Shown here: piece after piece, positions 1 to 11,309 of the stretch | Layout of the letters: the number at the start of each line of letters is the position of its first letter | How positions within the stretch are numbered: the stretch's first letter is position 1 | Translations under genes and position numbers: made by a program | Notes under the pieces: generated by a model | The model's database searches: none | What the model saw: only the letters and a program-made list of their open reading frames with translations | Told to the model about the DNA's origin: nothing | DNA from: Pseudeuparius sepicola | Lineage: Eukaryota; Arthropoda; Insecta; Coleoptera; Anthribidae | NCBI GenBank assembly: GCA_963920635.1 | Contig: OY987298.1 | Span: 83,399,454-83,463,453, forward strand | Direction of reading: 5' to 3' | DNA length: 64,000 bases

Positions 1-382
1 ACCCAATTTCATTAAATATGTTTGACTTTTTATTTAAAATTTTCCTACGATCTAAATGTTTCGGGACTTTTTCCATTTCAAACATAAAACCATCACAGTG
101 TTTGGTAAGTAATCCAGTTGAAAAGTTTTAAAAAAGTTCCATAGATTTTTTTTCTACTAAGAAAAATTTAAATATCTCAAAAACTATTGAGGTTTGCATA
201 ATGCATATTAGGATTAAATTTACTCCTTACCTCCTCCCCTATCACATCTCCAAAGGGATGTATCGAATTACCAATAACCCTGTATAATTGTTGAAATAAG
301 TAACGTTACTGTATATGAAAAGCTAACAGGTGCTACAGTTTTTAAATTTATAGGTATATTATGATAGATAAGCAAGGTACAA

Positions 383-1167
383 TGATAGAGAAGCAAGGTA
401 AATAATTCTAGAAAAATGTGATGTTTTTATTGGGGATGCAGTCAACAGGCAATATAAGAAAACTCTTTTACTTTTTTATATAGTCAAGCTTTCGGAATAA
501 TTTATTACATCTTCAGGACAACTACAAATGGTAGGTATAAAGGAATATTATAAAAACTAAAAGACTAGTTACTAAATTGAGGTTGTATAAATTCGCAAAC
601 TGTGAAACAGTGAAGCCTTTAAAATAATGTATAAAACTACTATACAGGGTGTTCCGCATAAGAACCGACACAGAGCAGGAGCATACAGGGGAGCCCAAAA
701 TAAGGTGATTTAACATTTAACGCAACTTACCTCTATACTAAGTTGTACACTTGAAAAGTTATAGGCCTTGAAAGTGAGCTTTGTAATTTCGAAAAAACAA
801 TATATCAGTTATTTTTGAACTTCGAAAAACACACTGTTGCAAGGGCATTAATCGACAAACATAGTTCAATTGTACCATTTAAAGGGTTGATACAGAGTGA
901 TGCACCTAAAAAATGTGACTGACAAAATTAAATGGTTTTTGCGAATTTCTACAACCTAAATTTAGTAAGTATAATACTCCTTTGTTTAAATATTACCATT
1001 TGTAGTAGCCCTGATTCCCTGATAAATTACTCCGAAAGCTTGACTACATAAAAAAAGAGTTTTCTTATACGAGTATTACCTCTTGACTGCATGCATCCCC
1101 ACTAAAAACATCACATTTTTCGTATTAAGTGAGTGAGTCCAGACTTATATACCTTGCTTCTCTATCA
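383..1167. repeat. Foldback element with about 220-bp inverted arms
   Basis: The left arm (about 383-600) and right arm (about 945-1167) are diverged reverse complements. The outer ends pair TGATAGAGAAGCAAGGT with ACCTTGCTTCTCTATCA, and inside them the GATGCAGTCAA / TTGACTGCATGC and TCAAGCTTTCGGA / TCCGAAAGCTTGA blocks pair in order. The loop (about 640-900) holds a TACAGGGTGTTCC word seen at the ends of other elements here, so a second element may sit inside it. No protein is encoded. This is a non-autonomous DNA-transposon or foldback structure of unknown superfamily; no clear target duplication was found. Confidence 0.7.
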
Positions 1168-2160
1168 AAGCAGTCCGGAATGGTGAGAAACATTCACAAA
1201 CAATCGCCCAACAAAACTGTTCGAAGGAAAAATGCACTTAGCATGTAAAAAAACAGTTTCTGGCCATCAGAAACACGGCATAAATCTTTCAAAATTTCTG
1301 TTTTTCTGCGGGTTTGGCGCAGTAATAATTCCTACACCCCACTTTAACAAAAAAAAAAAAAAACGGATAGAACGCGGTTTGCCCGGCTAAAGACAGAAAT
1401 ATCTATAATGTCGGTTATATTTCTTACTTTACCCACGTTTGTTGGGTATTTCGCAGTTTACTCGGGTAAACCTAAGTTTAACTGTTAACCTTACTTTACC
1501 CGTAACATATATATTTTATATCTCCAGTGGTCTGAGGCAAATTGTTGTTATCTACAACTATTCAACTGTTTCTTTTTATTCAAATATCGAAAAATAACTT
1601 TTAGGGTAATTTTCATATTTCACCCCCGTACAGAACTACTTTTGACGCCTTGTGGTATTTTATAGCATTAATGGTGGGGTGGGGAATCATCTAAAATTAA
1701 TTTTTACTTTTAATATGAAAGTACAAACGAAAATCACAATTTGAAGATTCATGGACTCTACTAAAAGAACATAAATCGATGCATCAGTTTTGTTCCCGTG
1801 GACGCACAAACAACAAACCCGGGAGGCGAATATATCATAATAATAAAACTACGTGAAAAAACCATGCGCGACGTTGCCAACTTTCTTGGATGCAGAAAAC
1901 GCGAAGACATGTAATAAATATACACGAACGCGTATATTACCGGTGGCTTCAGCAGCGCCCTCGTGGCGGATTCCACGAACTAAAATATACACTTTTTTTC
2001 ATCTCAAGGACAATTCGACGTCCACCTGAAAATTCGTATATAGACACTTCTCACAGTTCTGAGCACTTTGGCGACTTTTCCATTTCTGCGTCCGTATACG
2101 GACGTCGAATTACACAGGACGCAGAATTACATGTGCAAACCATAATGTATGGACGCAGAA
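1168..2160. other. No supportable gene; AT-rich intergenic or intronic DNA
   Basis: Contains a poly(A) run near 1350 and weakly repeated TTTACCC words at 1410-1500. The open frames on both strands around 1761-2200 are short, lack recognisable domains and run into a (TA)n tract, so I do not call them. If the Cdk5-type exon downstream belongs to a gene on this strand, this DNA could lie in one of its introns. Confidence 0.4.
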
Positions 2161-2175
2161 ATGACGTACAGACGT

Positions 2176-2932
2176 ATATATATATATATATATATATATA
2201 AGAAAAGGTGATAATGAGCAAACACTCAAAGTTAACAAAAAGAAAAAACTAGTAACCGCATACACGTGTTTCATGCTATTTGGCAATCATCAGTACGGTG
2301 TAACATTAACCAAATCAAAAGATAGGCATGATTTGGGAAGCAACAAATGAAGTCCAGACAGGAGCCAACAGCACATTTGCAGCTTCAGTCAGCACATCCC
2401 CTATTTTGGAGCTTGTACTAACATCGCCACGGAGGCTGCTATGCCTATCTTTTGATTTGGTTAATGTTACACCGTACTGATGATTGCCAAATAGCATGAA
2501 ACACGTGTATGCGGTTACTAGTGTTTTCTTTTTGTTAACTTTGAGTGTTTGCCCATTATCACCTTTTCTTGTAATTGTTACATTTACACTCGCTAATCTT
2601 ACATCCTTATTGTCCTTGTATCTTGGGTTATGAAGATTTCCACGCAGGTCGCTTTAGCAGCCTCCGTGGCGATGTTAGTACAAGCTCCAAAATAGGGGAT
2701 GTGCTGACTGAAGCTGCAAATGTGCTGTTGGCTCCTGCCTGGACTTCATTGTTGCTTCCCAAATCATGCCTATCTTTTGATTTGGTTAATGTTACACCGT
2801 ACTGATGATTGCCAAATAGCATGAAACACATGTATGCGGTTACTAGTTTTTTCTTTTTGTTAACTTTGAGTGTTTGCCATTATCACCTTTTCTTGTAATT
2901 ATTACATTTACACTTGCTAATCTTACATCATT

Positions 2933-2963
<31 letters not shown>

Positions 2964-3166
2964 AAGAAAAAACTAGTAACCGCATACATGTGTTTCATGC
3001 TATTTGGCAATCATCAGTACGGTGTAACATTAACCAAATCAAAAGATAGGCATGATTTGGGAAGCAACAATGAAGTCCAGGCAGGAGCCAACAGCACATT
3101 TGCAGCTTCAGTCAGCACATCCCCTATTTTGGGGATATATATGTATATATATATATATATATATAC
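2176..3166. repeat. Four alternating copies of a (TA)n-associated repeat
   Basis: A unit containing GTAACCGCATACA, ATTTGGCAATCATCAGTACG and AACCAAATCAAAAGATAGGC occurs forward at about 2208-2442, inverted at about 2443-2570, inverted and most complete at about 2655-2935, and forward at about 2965-3132. Copies abut (TA)n tracts at 2176-2201, 2937-2957 and 3134-3165. One reading frame across the TCAGTCAGCACATCCCC region stays open in several copies, but it matches nothing I recognise. The alternating orientation suggests repeated insertion into TA microsatellite or a rearranged array. Confidence 0.75.
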
Positions 3167-3170
3167 AAGA

Positions 3171-4431
3171 TAAGAAGTTAGAATAAATGTGGCACGCCTA
3201 AAAGGATTTATTATTATCATATCAAGACCCTCTCTCCATAAATAAAGAGATAACGAAACACTGTAGGTCCTCATATTGTGCGAAGTCGCCCCGAAAAAGT
3301 GCAATTTTCTATAGATCACCCTGTATAAACAAATTCGAGTAACAAATCGAAATGAAAATTTCACAAACATGTTGATTAAACATCAAACTCGTAACTGAAA
3401 TAGCTTAAAATGTATAAAAAGCAATGAGCAAAACTATTGGAACAATTGGTTAAACTACGGCATGAATAAAATTATGTACCTATGCAATTCTGTGCCAATT
3501 GTTCACGACACTTCGTTCAACTCCGGGAACCTGATTCGCGGACCAATGACGCTTTGTCCAAAGTTACCCGCAGTGTCCGAATTCACCCCATTGTACAATA
3601 GGTATCGCCCTTGTCTATCACGAGAATTGCAAATTCAAATTAAATAAGTTTAGTCGATATAATATTTAAAAAATAAATATTACAAAGTGGCAAACGATAA
3701 TGGTAAAAAATGTAGTGATGGGTAATTTTTTTCTTAATAGTAGATAAAACAAAAATATTTTTTTCAGATTTTTTTCGGCCGGGACATGGCTACTGTTTTG
3801 CGACGTTGACACGATTTACGGCAATATCGATATGTTTCTATTTGAGATTTGTGTTCCCCACACTTTGGCACCGTACGTCGCCCCATAGTGGCTAGTAGAT
3901 TGCTCGAACAGGCAGAGGCCATAAAAAAGAAATACAAAAATAACCTAAATATTAATTAATTTATTAATATACCACAATCGCAATGTTTTTTCCCTTTTTT
4001 GAGTTAAAAGTTACTTGCAGAATGATCACCAACTTGTAAGTTGTCCAAACCTAAATAAATCCGGTTTATAACAACATTTTGTCAGTCAACTAGACATAAT
4101 CTTGACAAACAAAATTTAATTTATTAACTCGAAATATTCTGACATCGTTGGTTTTTGCCGTTGATCTTCTTCATTTTGCAATTATTCTTAAAGGTAACTC
4201 TCGAATGTGTTTTCTATCATCTCCTAAAATGGCTATCAAAAGGTTTTCCGAATGACCAAAATATTCCTTTCTCTCAATTACGGGATCACTTTTTTCAGTT
4301 CTTCAGGGAGGCAACAATACTGATAATGCTAAATAAGTGCCTACACTTATTTAGCATTATACCCTTTAACTTTTAACTTTTGCAGGTTTTCAGAAAAACA
4401 CTTAGTTTTATTAGCTAGGTTTACATTAAAC
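3171..4431. other. No gene recognised
   Basis: A-T rich, with poly(T) stretches and a CACCCTGTATAAAC word near 3318 that resembles the ACAGGGTG termini of several elements in the window. Small open frames (for example 4155-4376) have no recognisable domain and look incidental. Confidence 0.4.
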
Positions 4432-4728
4432 CAGCCCACATATTTATTTTCTAAAATTTATTTGTGGCGCAAACAGATCCATTTAATTTTTAATTGGGTT
4501 TTTCGCCACCAAACTGATCGAAAGACAACTTTTTCAAGTTGCCTGGAAAATTCATAAATTGTTAACAGTGAATGAACGAAACTTTAAACGTGTAACTCAA
4601 AAAATAACTTCAACAAATTTGTTTTCTGAGCTTTCGGAGAATAAATCTTCCTCCTTTCTCAAAGATCATTAATTAATTAATTAATCAATTAATCTGTCAC
4701 TTTCAAAAATTAAATCAGCCCACATATT
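4432..4728. mobile_element. Insertion flanked by a 13-bp direct repeat
   Basis: CAGCCCACATATT occurs at 4432-4444 and again at 4716-4728, with about 270 bp between. The inserted DNA (4445-4715) ends with CTTCCTCCTTTCTCAAAGAT followed by (TTAA)n. Its 4500-4670 part is a diverged inverted match to 46618-46800. The long direct repeat suggests a target-site duplication of the length made by target-primed retrotransposition, and the simple TTAA tail would suit a SINE-like element, but no tRNA-like promoter boxes were seen. Confidence 0.45.
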
Positions 4729-4789
4729 GTTATAGACCCCACAAAACAACTACCGGTGTCTGTACGGTCGAGTTTGGACAACCGTTTAT

Positions 4790-5543
4790 TAGGATGCTTC
4801 AAGTCTTTTTGAGGCCACAAGAGTGCATATTTCTGTTCAAACCATTAGAGACCGGCTACGTGAAGACAATATTACGGCTAGAGTTCCTGCAACAGCACCT
4901 CTACTCACCAGAGAACATCGGGTGACCAGGTTGCGTTTTGCTCGACAACATTCTGCATGGGATGTCGACGACTGGGCTAATATTCTTTTTTCTGATGAGT
5001 CTAGATTTTGTTTATATGCATCAGACCGCCGTATACCGGTCTATAGACGACCTGGGGAACGTTACATTCAGTGCAATTTTCGTCCAAATATCCCATACGG
5101 ATGTGGCTCAATAATGGTTTGGGGTGGTATATCCTTAGAAGACCGAACAGAGTTAATACCACTTCCTGGGGCTCGACTAAATGCTCACAGATACATAGTA
5201 TATATACGGTCCCTTTATTGGGGACAATTTCATTTTTATGCAAGACAATGCCCATCCACATACAGCAAGAATTGTTCGCGACTCCTTTCAAGAAGTCGGC
5301 ATTGCGGTTTTAGACTGGCCAGCTCGCAGTCCAGATCTGAACCATATCGAGCACGTTTGGAGCCATCTCGGTGGGCAATTACAAAACGGCAGAAGGCCAT
5401 TTGCGAATTTAAACCAATTGGAAATGGCCCTCCTTGAAGAATGGGATCAGATGCCACAGGCCTATGTCCGGAGTTGTATTGAGAGCATGCCACGATGTAT
5501 TCAAGCGGTAATTGAAGCTAGAGGCGGCTATACCCGATATTAG
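4790..5543 (+). pseudogene. Tc1-type (DD34E) transposase, 5'-truncated and frameshifted
   Basis: The reading frame from about 4790 carries the end of the DNA-binding region (VHISVQTIRDRL) and then the first catalytic Asp in ILFSDESRF. A frameshift between about 5190 and 5225 moves the protein to the frame ending at 5543. That part has the second Asp in MQDNAHPHTA and the Glu in SPDLNHIEHVW. Exactly 34 residues separate the second Asp and the Glu, the spacing of the Tc1 group of Tc1/mariner transposases. The first helix-turn-helix is missing at the 5' end and no flanking terminal repeats were seen. The enzyme would cut and paste its own element in the nucleus; this copy cannot. Confidence 0.88.
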
Positions 5544-7723
5544 ACTAAGGAACCTAAAGTTTTGTAGTTTTTGTTTTTCAATAAATTGTGTTAATGTGAA
5601 TAAAAACCTGTTCTCTTGGTTTTCGACGGTATTTATGGAAGAAATGAATTGAAATAGATACTTTGACATCTTAGCTATTATCTAAAAATTATTACTTATT
5701 TGGAAAAAAAAAACAGCTAATGAGTATTATGCTTATGCGATAATTTTCTTGCGGTGTGTATTTCGAGTGTGCAAGTTTTTTTTATAAAATAAATTAACGA
5801 AATAGCCTGTTTTATTGCTAATTCGGCAGCGTGAAATATACAATTTTGCGTTACAGCGCGGCATTCTGTATCGCAGTATACTTTGTAGAATAGTAGCATT
5901 TGATATTACAGAACGAAGAGGTTCTGTACAATAGTATAGTATGTAAATACGCGCCCGGGTGCCTCCATGGAGCCACCTATGGTATGAATTAATAATAACC
6001 CTTCAAAACATTAATAAAATGCAGCTAAATAACCAAGGAGCAGGATTATCTTCAGTGATGTTGCTACTGCCGGTTTAGGCTGGATTTAATAAGGAAAAAG
6101 TGCCTAGTTCCTTAGTAAAAATGCAATATGTGCGTGCGCCGCAAACCCTAAAAGTCTCATCTACATACATACAATGGCCACCCTTCCTTAATAAGAATGA
6201 GGCAATGTTTAGTACAAAGTAAAAAGGATTTTAGGTAGGCATAGATATGGAATTTAAACCTAGCAAGCAGCACATAAGGCTTTTTTACATGACCACATTT
6301 AATACCTGTTTTTATATACTTCTTACATAAAAAGTACCTGATAAATAGGTATCCCTGGTTTAGGTTCAAAATATGTAAAAAATATATATTTTGGTCGTTC
6401 ATAAAGGAACTTTTTGTTCTTGTTTCCCGGAAAAGATAACATTAATCACATTGCCACAGTGAAAACTTTACTGGGAATTGCCAAACGAGCACTTTCAAAA
6501 CCATGTACATTAACTTCAATTAATTAATGAACTTGTTATTAATGATAGTTTTACACTCGGTTTTACATGTGTGAGTTAGTGCATAAATGATTTTTGCAAA
6601 ACTGTGCATGAAGCCAAGTCTGCCTCTATGATACTCAACCATAAAGAGAAGAGTGGTCAGCAAGATGTGTGAGGTATGAAGCGCCTTGTGATGAGGGAGA
6701 GATGATTCTCATTAGAATCGAACATCAACGTATAAAAATTTTTAAAACCGCTAAATTAAAAACAACAGCACCTATAAGTAATACAATCCTTCGAAATTCC
6801 ATCAACTGGTTACTACATTCTGATGATGTTTTCTATAGGCCTCCTAGATTAATAAAAATTAGATCAACAACATTTTGAACTGGAATTTGATTTCAGAAGT
6901 GCGTTCTTGAATAGCATGTTCCTCAAACTCTTGCAGCTGGGACATTTCATTTTGACACAACTGGTGTAGAACTTTAGTTCGGTTGACTTTCTTAGACTAG
7001 CCTACTTATATTTCTTATATATGCCTTAAACATTTGTAAAAATTAAACAATACAATATACCGGCACTTCAAAAGGTAAACCAAAAAATTATGAGATTTTA
7101 TGCGTGCTAGGATTGCAATAGCTGATTGTATAAAAAATATCAAATTGAAATTGCGATTAACAATTCCATGAACTTAGGACACTGCAGCAAACTGAATAAA
7201 AATGTGAAATTTCAAATACGCAAGAGGAATTCACGCTTATTATAGTCTCGCAAGAACTATGCTTTAGGGGGCTGTGATGGACTTCCCTTCCTCTGGACCT
7301 CGATGTTGGTGGGTAGAAAAGCTGGCCGAATCTCGGGATTTGCCTCTTGCCCATAGCAAATTATAGTTTTTAGTCAGCGTTTTTCGCTACATTTTTTCGT
7401 GGTAAACATCATTTTTGTATATGAGGTGTTTAGTTATGAAACTCAATAAATGTGATATAATAACTGAGTTCCTCTTGAATACTTGAGGAACTTAACAAAT
7501 GACTATAAACTAAGTATTTTATACAGAATTCTGGACAGTATGATTTCTTATCTAAGACAAGCGCCATCTTTGCACCCCACATAGCCCTCTATTGATAAAT
7601 TTTGAAACCTGCATAACCACCAAGTGAAACTACTTTCCTTGCCTACATCATTGATCAAATTTCTAGAATAATTATACCAATTAATACTAAAATAACCTTG
7701 ATAAACTGAGCTCTTTTTTGCAG
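5544..7723. other. No gene recognised; probably an intron upstream of the Cdk5-type exon
   Basis: Several small open frames on both strands (for example 6669-6878 and 6157-6402) lack domains or splice-site support. I searched by eye for the preceding Cdk5 exon, which should encode the end of the kinase C-lobe and join in phase 0 at 7724, and did not find it. Confidence 0.35.
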
Positions 7724-7870
7724 GTTGTCCCAAAATTAGGCAACAGAGGTAGAGACCTTCTCCAACATTTACTTGTGTGCAACCCAGCAGGAAGGATGTC
7801 AGCTGATGAGGCCATGACTCATGCCTACTTTAGTGATCTTAGCCCCACTCTCAAAAACGATAGGGTATAA
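7724..7870 (+). CDS. Cdk5: Cyclin-dependent kinase 5, last coding exon
   Basis: The exon begins after a pyrimidine-rich CTCTTTTTTGCAG acceptor, is in phase 0, and encodes 48 residues then TAA at 7868-7870. It reads VVPKLGNRGRDLLQHLL, then NPAGRMSADEAM and AYFSDLSP. This is subdomain XI of a CDK-family kinase, with the conserved Arg in GRMSA. The VVPKL...GRDLLQ.LL.CNP arrangement fits Cdk5 better than Cdk1 or Cdk2, from memory of the family. Cdk5 is a proline-directed Ser/Thr kinase activated by p35-type partners, with neuronal and cytoskeletal roles. The tail after the usual PYFSDL(C)PP end is a few residues longer than in vertebrates. The other exons must lie upstream, and none is visible in the 7.7 kb available. 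A retrocopy is unlikely because the intron border is intact. Confidence 0.85.
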   Translation, partial: VVPKLGNRGRDLLQHLLVCNPAGRMSADEAMTHAYFSDLSPTLKNDRV

Positions 7871-7963
7871 ATGATATAAAGTATAATACTTTATACCATT
7901 ATCTTATAATTTAATTTTAAAATAGTACACTAAATTCATTTAACTTGGATTTGTGGATCTCGT

Positions 7964-7969
7964 AATAAA
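7964..7969 (+). promoter_or_regulatory. Poly(A) signal of the Cdk5-type gene
   Basis: AATAAA lies 94 bases past the TAA stop and is followed by GT-rich sequence (GATGTTCGATGT), as expected for a cleavage and polyadenylation site. This gives a short 3' UTR of about 115 bases. Confidence 0.55.
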
Positions 7970-8372
7970 GATAGATGTTCGATGTAATAACAAAAAATGT
8001 TTGATGTAACCAAAGGAATTTCACATGAAAATTGTAGAATGTTAGGTGTTATTTTATGTTACTGAAATTCACATATAAAATGTCTTTATGAATGAAGCAA
8101 AATCACAGGTTTACAGCATAATAGTATAATATTAATGACTACACTATACATACGTGTAAAAATCGAAGTTTTTGTCCTTGTTTAAGAACTTAAGTCAGAG
8201 CTGAAGATGATATGAAAATTAATCATACAATACAAAAAAGGACATTGTAGTACTTACAGTTTAGTTAAGTGACATTATTAATAAATATATAATTATTATA
8301 GTATAAATCGGCCAAAAAATAACAAGGATAGATACAACTTCCAATTTTTCTAGTAAAGCATCAAAAAATATA

Positions 8373-9079
8373 TACAGGGTGTTAGTAAATAAGTGCGACA
8401 AACTTTAAGGGGTGAGTCTACATGAAAAAATAATGACAGTTTGCTATATAAACGTAGGTCCGCAAATGCTTCGTTTCCGATATAGTCAAAGTTTAAAAAA
8501 AAAAGATAATTTATTTATTGTTATAGCTATGCGCACCTAACTAAAAATGTTTTATTCAAGATATTTTTATTTTCATTTGTTGTTTTGATTTATTGTTGCT
8601 GTATAGGATAGGTTTTTGATATTGTTGTAAAAGAAATATTAAAAATATGCGTTATGTTGGTTTATTTTTTTGCATAAAAATGGCGGCCCCTGTTAAAAAA
8701 AGGTAAGAGAGCTTTTTTTGTCACTAATTAAACGAGGATTTTAAAAATAATTTTTATTTTAAATTATCTCAGTGGCGTATTATTTATTTTCTTAAAAATA
8801 TCGAAGCCATTACTCCTATGCACGCCACTGATTAACATAAAATTTTTAATCGGGTGTCAAAAAATGCGCTTTCTAGTCCTCTTAAAACCCACCAAATTTC
8901 ATTTGAATATCTTAATCCGTTTCAGCGCAATAAATAAATTATCATTTTTTTCTAAAAACTTTGACTCCCTGTATATCGGAAATGAAGCATTTGCGAACCT
9001 ACGTTTATATAGCAAACTGTCATTATTTTTTCATGTAGAATCACCCCTTAAAGTTTGTCGCACTTATTTACTAACTGTA
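8373..9079. mobile_element. MITE-like element with about 125-bp terminal inverted repeats and possible TA duplication
   Basis: The left end TACAGGGTGTTAGTAAATAA and following GTGCGACAAACTTTAAGG pair with CCTTAAAGTTTGTCGCAC and TTATTTACTAACTGTA at the right end. The arms continue inward through the CAAATGCTTCGTTTCCGATA block. TA flanks both ends. A TA target and arms of this kind point to the Tc1/mariner superfamily. The right tip has lost the CACCC of the ACAGGGTG word. No transposase is encoded; the 8864-9091 open frame is arm sequence. Confidence 0.75.
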
Positions 9080-9136
9080 TATAATATATAAATTGCTTCT
9101 AAATCTTTCAGTAAATAAATGAAATAATATCGATGG

Positions 9137-9352
9137 GTGTTTGACAAAACATCGCAAGTACGTAGATTCAAATTTTACAGGAATCAACTTTTTTTAATAA
9201 CTAACGGTTTTTTGCAATATATGTCCCAAATCTTGCAAGGCTTTTTTAATGCACAACAAAAATGCATTAGGATAGACAGTGTCAGTCCAGCTCAAGCCCT
9301 CGTTTCATATCTCATGTTATCCCATTTGATGTACTATGAAACAGCATGTTAA
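9137..9352 (+). CDS. Small ORF inside the 9.1-9.8 kb element, function unknown
   Basis: The frame could start at an acceptor (AATTTTACAG at 9171-9180) rather than at a start codon. It ends ...SYLMLSHLMYYETAC with TAA, followed about 18 bases on by AATAAA. It has no family I recognise. It lies entirely between the element's inverted repeats and converges on the minus-strand ORF at 9532-9729. It may be a captured terminal exon, an element-encoded peptide, or chance. Confidence 0.2.
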   Translation: MFDKTSQVRRFKFYRNQLFLITNGFLQYMSQILQGFFNAQQKCIRIDSVSPAQALVSYLMLSHLMYYETAC

Positions 9353-9531
9353 AATTATTAAAGGTAAAATAAAGAGTGTAGCAGTATAATTGTTTTTATT
9401 TGGAAATGTTAACTGAAAATTAACAAATACCCTATTGCCTCTGATACTTATTTGTTTTATAAAAAAATTACAATTAGAAATGTTCTTAACGGGGTCCATT
9501 GTTTTTACAATAATTAATTAACAAAAATGTT

Positions 9532-9729
9532 TTAGCGTACTGGTAAGACAAGCGCGATTAGTCCCAGGGACATCAAAATTAGCGTAACCTCCACAAATGT
9601 AATGTATAAGACTGGGTCTGAGGACTTATGATATTTTGTCAGTGACAACCAGTAATTCGTGTCATATAAGATATTTTTTAATCCGTTTGAGCCAACAGAA
9701 AATAAGAATTGGTGGTTACGATGTAACAA
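9532..9729 (-). CDS. Small ORF with a C-terminal membrane-like segment, function unknown
   Basis: The frame has no ATG and is preceded by stops in its own frame. It ends with a hydrophobic stretch (VLYITFVEVTLILMSLGL then IALVLPVR) and TAA. An AATAAA follows on the minus strand near 9396. Together with the candidate minus-strand exon at 10119-10255 it could be the end of a membrane-protein gene, but it sits inside inverted repeats, so capture or coincidence is as likely. Confidence 0.2.
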   Translation of the reverse strand: MLHRNHQFLFSVGSNGLKNILYDTNYWLSLTKYHKSSDPVLYITFVEVTLILMSLGLIALVLPVR

Positions 9730-10118
9730 AAATTTTATTTATTTAAGTTTCTGAGAGGAATTAAGATACGGTGTTTTGTAGAAACCAGAACATCGCAAGC
9801 AACTATTTACGATGTTTTGTCAAATACCCATTGATATAACACTTGCCTTTTTTAATGAATAAAGACTTAATTGAAAAAACTTGGATGACAGATACACAAA
9901 CAAACAAATATTAGAAATTTTTTGAGGTTAATGCAAATTGTTTAAAGTCAACGTCATTCCTTGGATGCCTGACAGGTCAGCTATGACTGACCCGAATATT
10001 AAAATATGGCGATATTAACAAATCGTTAGTTTTCGAGATATTGTCACTTTTATTAATTTCGTGAAAATCGACACCTTTTTTTATTAGTTAAATTTAACTC
10101 AAAAATGTACCCACTAAC

Positions 10119-10255
10119 CTCGCGTATTACTTTAGAAAAAATATATTGCTTTTCTGGTCTTGCAATGATGCAAATGATAACTGTCCAGCTCATTACCCAA
10201 GAGGGGTGATACATTAATTGGATTTTTTTTACTGGGGTTGCATAAAGGATAACGT
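10119..10255 (-). CDS. Possible internal exon of an unknown membrane protein
   Basis: On the minus strand a T-rich ...GGTTCTTGCATAG acceptor is followed by 137 nt open in one frame, ending GCGAG|GTTAGT. The translated stretch includes VILYATPVKKIQLMYHPSW then VMSWTVIICIIA, partly hydrophobic. No family was recognised. The neighbouring coding pieces that would confirm a gene are uncertain. Confidence 0.22.
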
Positions 10256-11159
10256 CTATGCAAGAACCAATAAATAACATAAATTAATTGAGACATATTG
10301 CTGAAGCCCCGCAATAAATAGGTAAATGTTGCAATAAGTTATTATATTTGAATTGGATTAATTTAGATTTTTTAGATTAAAAAAGGTTTTATTTCATCAT
10401 TGTGGTTTAAGAAAAAGTATGGTATTCTAATTTTATTTTTGGTGGACACGCTGAGTTATCTGCTGCTTCGATTATTTAGTAGAAATGTTTCCTAAAATTC
10501 TTGGAATAATATAATATTGTTAGTGTAGGCATATTTATTAACAGATGTCAAATTACTTTCATTGTCGTTGGAGGTGCTCATTGTTTCTTTACTTTTTGGG
10601 AGTTATCTTACAGTATTTGTCCCCTTCTCAGTTCTTTCTTTACTTTGATTTGGTCAATGTTTATATTTAAAATTTCAGGAACCCTTTTGTTGTAACCCAT
10701 GCCCGTGAAGTACTCATCTAAAAATAAAATAAAAGATAATATCCATTTTATTTCATTTTGTACTTGTTAATAACAGAAATTTTGATTGGCAAAGACTCCA
10801 ATAAACAATAACACAACCTTTTGGCCATTTGAGACCATTCATTGGTGAATATAAGATATTTGCATTGTTCCTTTGGTGAAATTCTTGTTATGAACAATCA
10901 TTATTGTTGGCATCTGACATATCAGTTCTTTGAAGCAGTCTAATGTCATAGTTGAAGGGTTGTCAAATGTCATCTATCCGCAAGTTGAAACTGTCCGCTG
11001 ATTGGCCATGAAATTATTGATTCTGGTCAGCGCGATCGACAGAGGTCTTCTCTCTTGGGGCTCTTGCACTATCTCTTTTCCCTATCAATTTGCACTAGAA
11101 AGTGGGTATGTATGCCTGTTCTCGTTACGCAAACGAGTGTCCGGTCATCGACCCTTGCG

Positions 11160-11309
11160 ATGGAGAAAAACAGAAAACTAGACTTTACATATAAAATATA
11201 AACATTAATAACTGTTAGTGTGTTAGCGTTAGACAGTGCTAGTGTACAAAACAAAAAAATTAAAAACAATTCCGTATCTGCATTAACTATTTGAAAACTT
11301 CGAAACAAG
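11160..11309 (+). promoter_or_regulatory. Possible non-coding first exon with splice donor
   Basis: The segment downstream of the CTCTTTTCCCTATC tract contains no long frame and ends at a near-consensus donor, AAG|GTGAGT, at 11310. It lies 240 bp outside the left end of the P-like element, so it could belong to a host gene or be a chance match. Confidence 0.22.

Larger units (their letters stand above)
9131..9833. mobile_element. TIR element of 703 bp carrying two convergent small ORFs
   Basis: CGATGGGTGTTTGACAAAAC at the left pairs with GTTTTGTCAAATACCCATTG at the right (17 of 20 by eye), and ATAT flanks both ends (9127-9130 and 9834-9837). Between the repeats lie a plus-strand ORF ending at 9352 and a minus-strand ORF ending at 9532, each followed by an AATAAA on its own strand (9370 region and 9396 region). 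The layout suggests a short DNA transposon that either encodes or has captured coding ends. Confidence 0.65.

Noticed and set aside
2640..2700. Possible tRNA-derived SINE head (CTCCGTGGCGATG)
   Set aside because: Weak A-box likeness only; no B box at the required distance.
5001..5493. Minus-strand ORFs at 5.0-5.5 kb
   Set aside because: They are antisense to the Tc1 transposase pseudogene and have no features of their own.
6669..6878. 69-residue ORF considered as an upstream Cdk5 exon
   Set aside because: Sequence has no kinase motif and no acceptor/donor pair in suitable phase.
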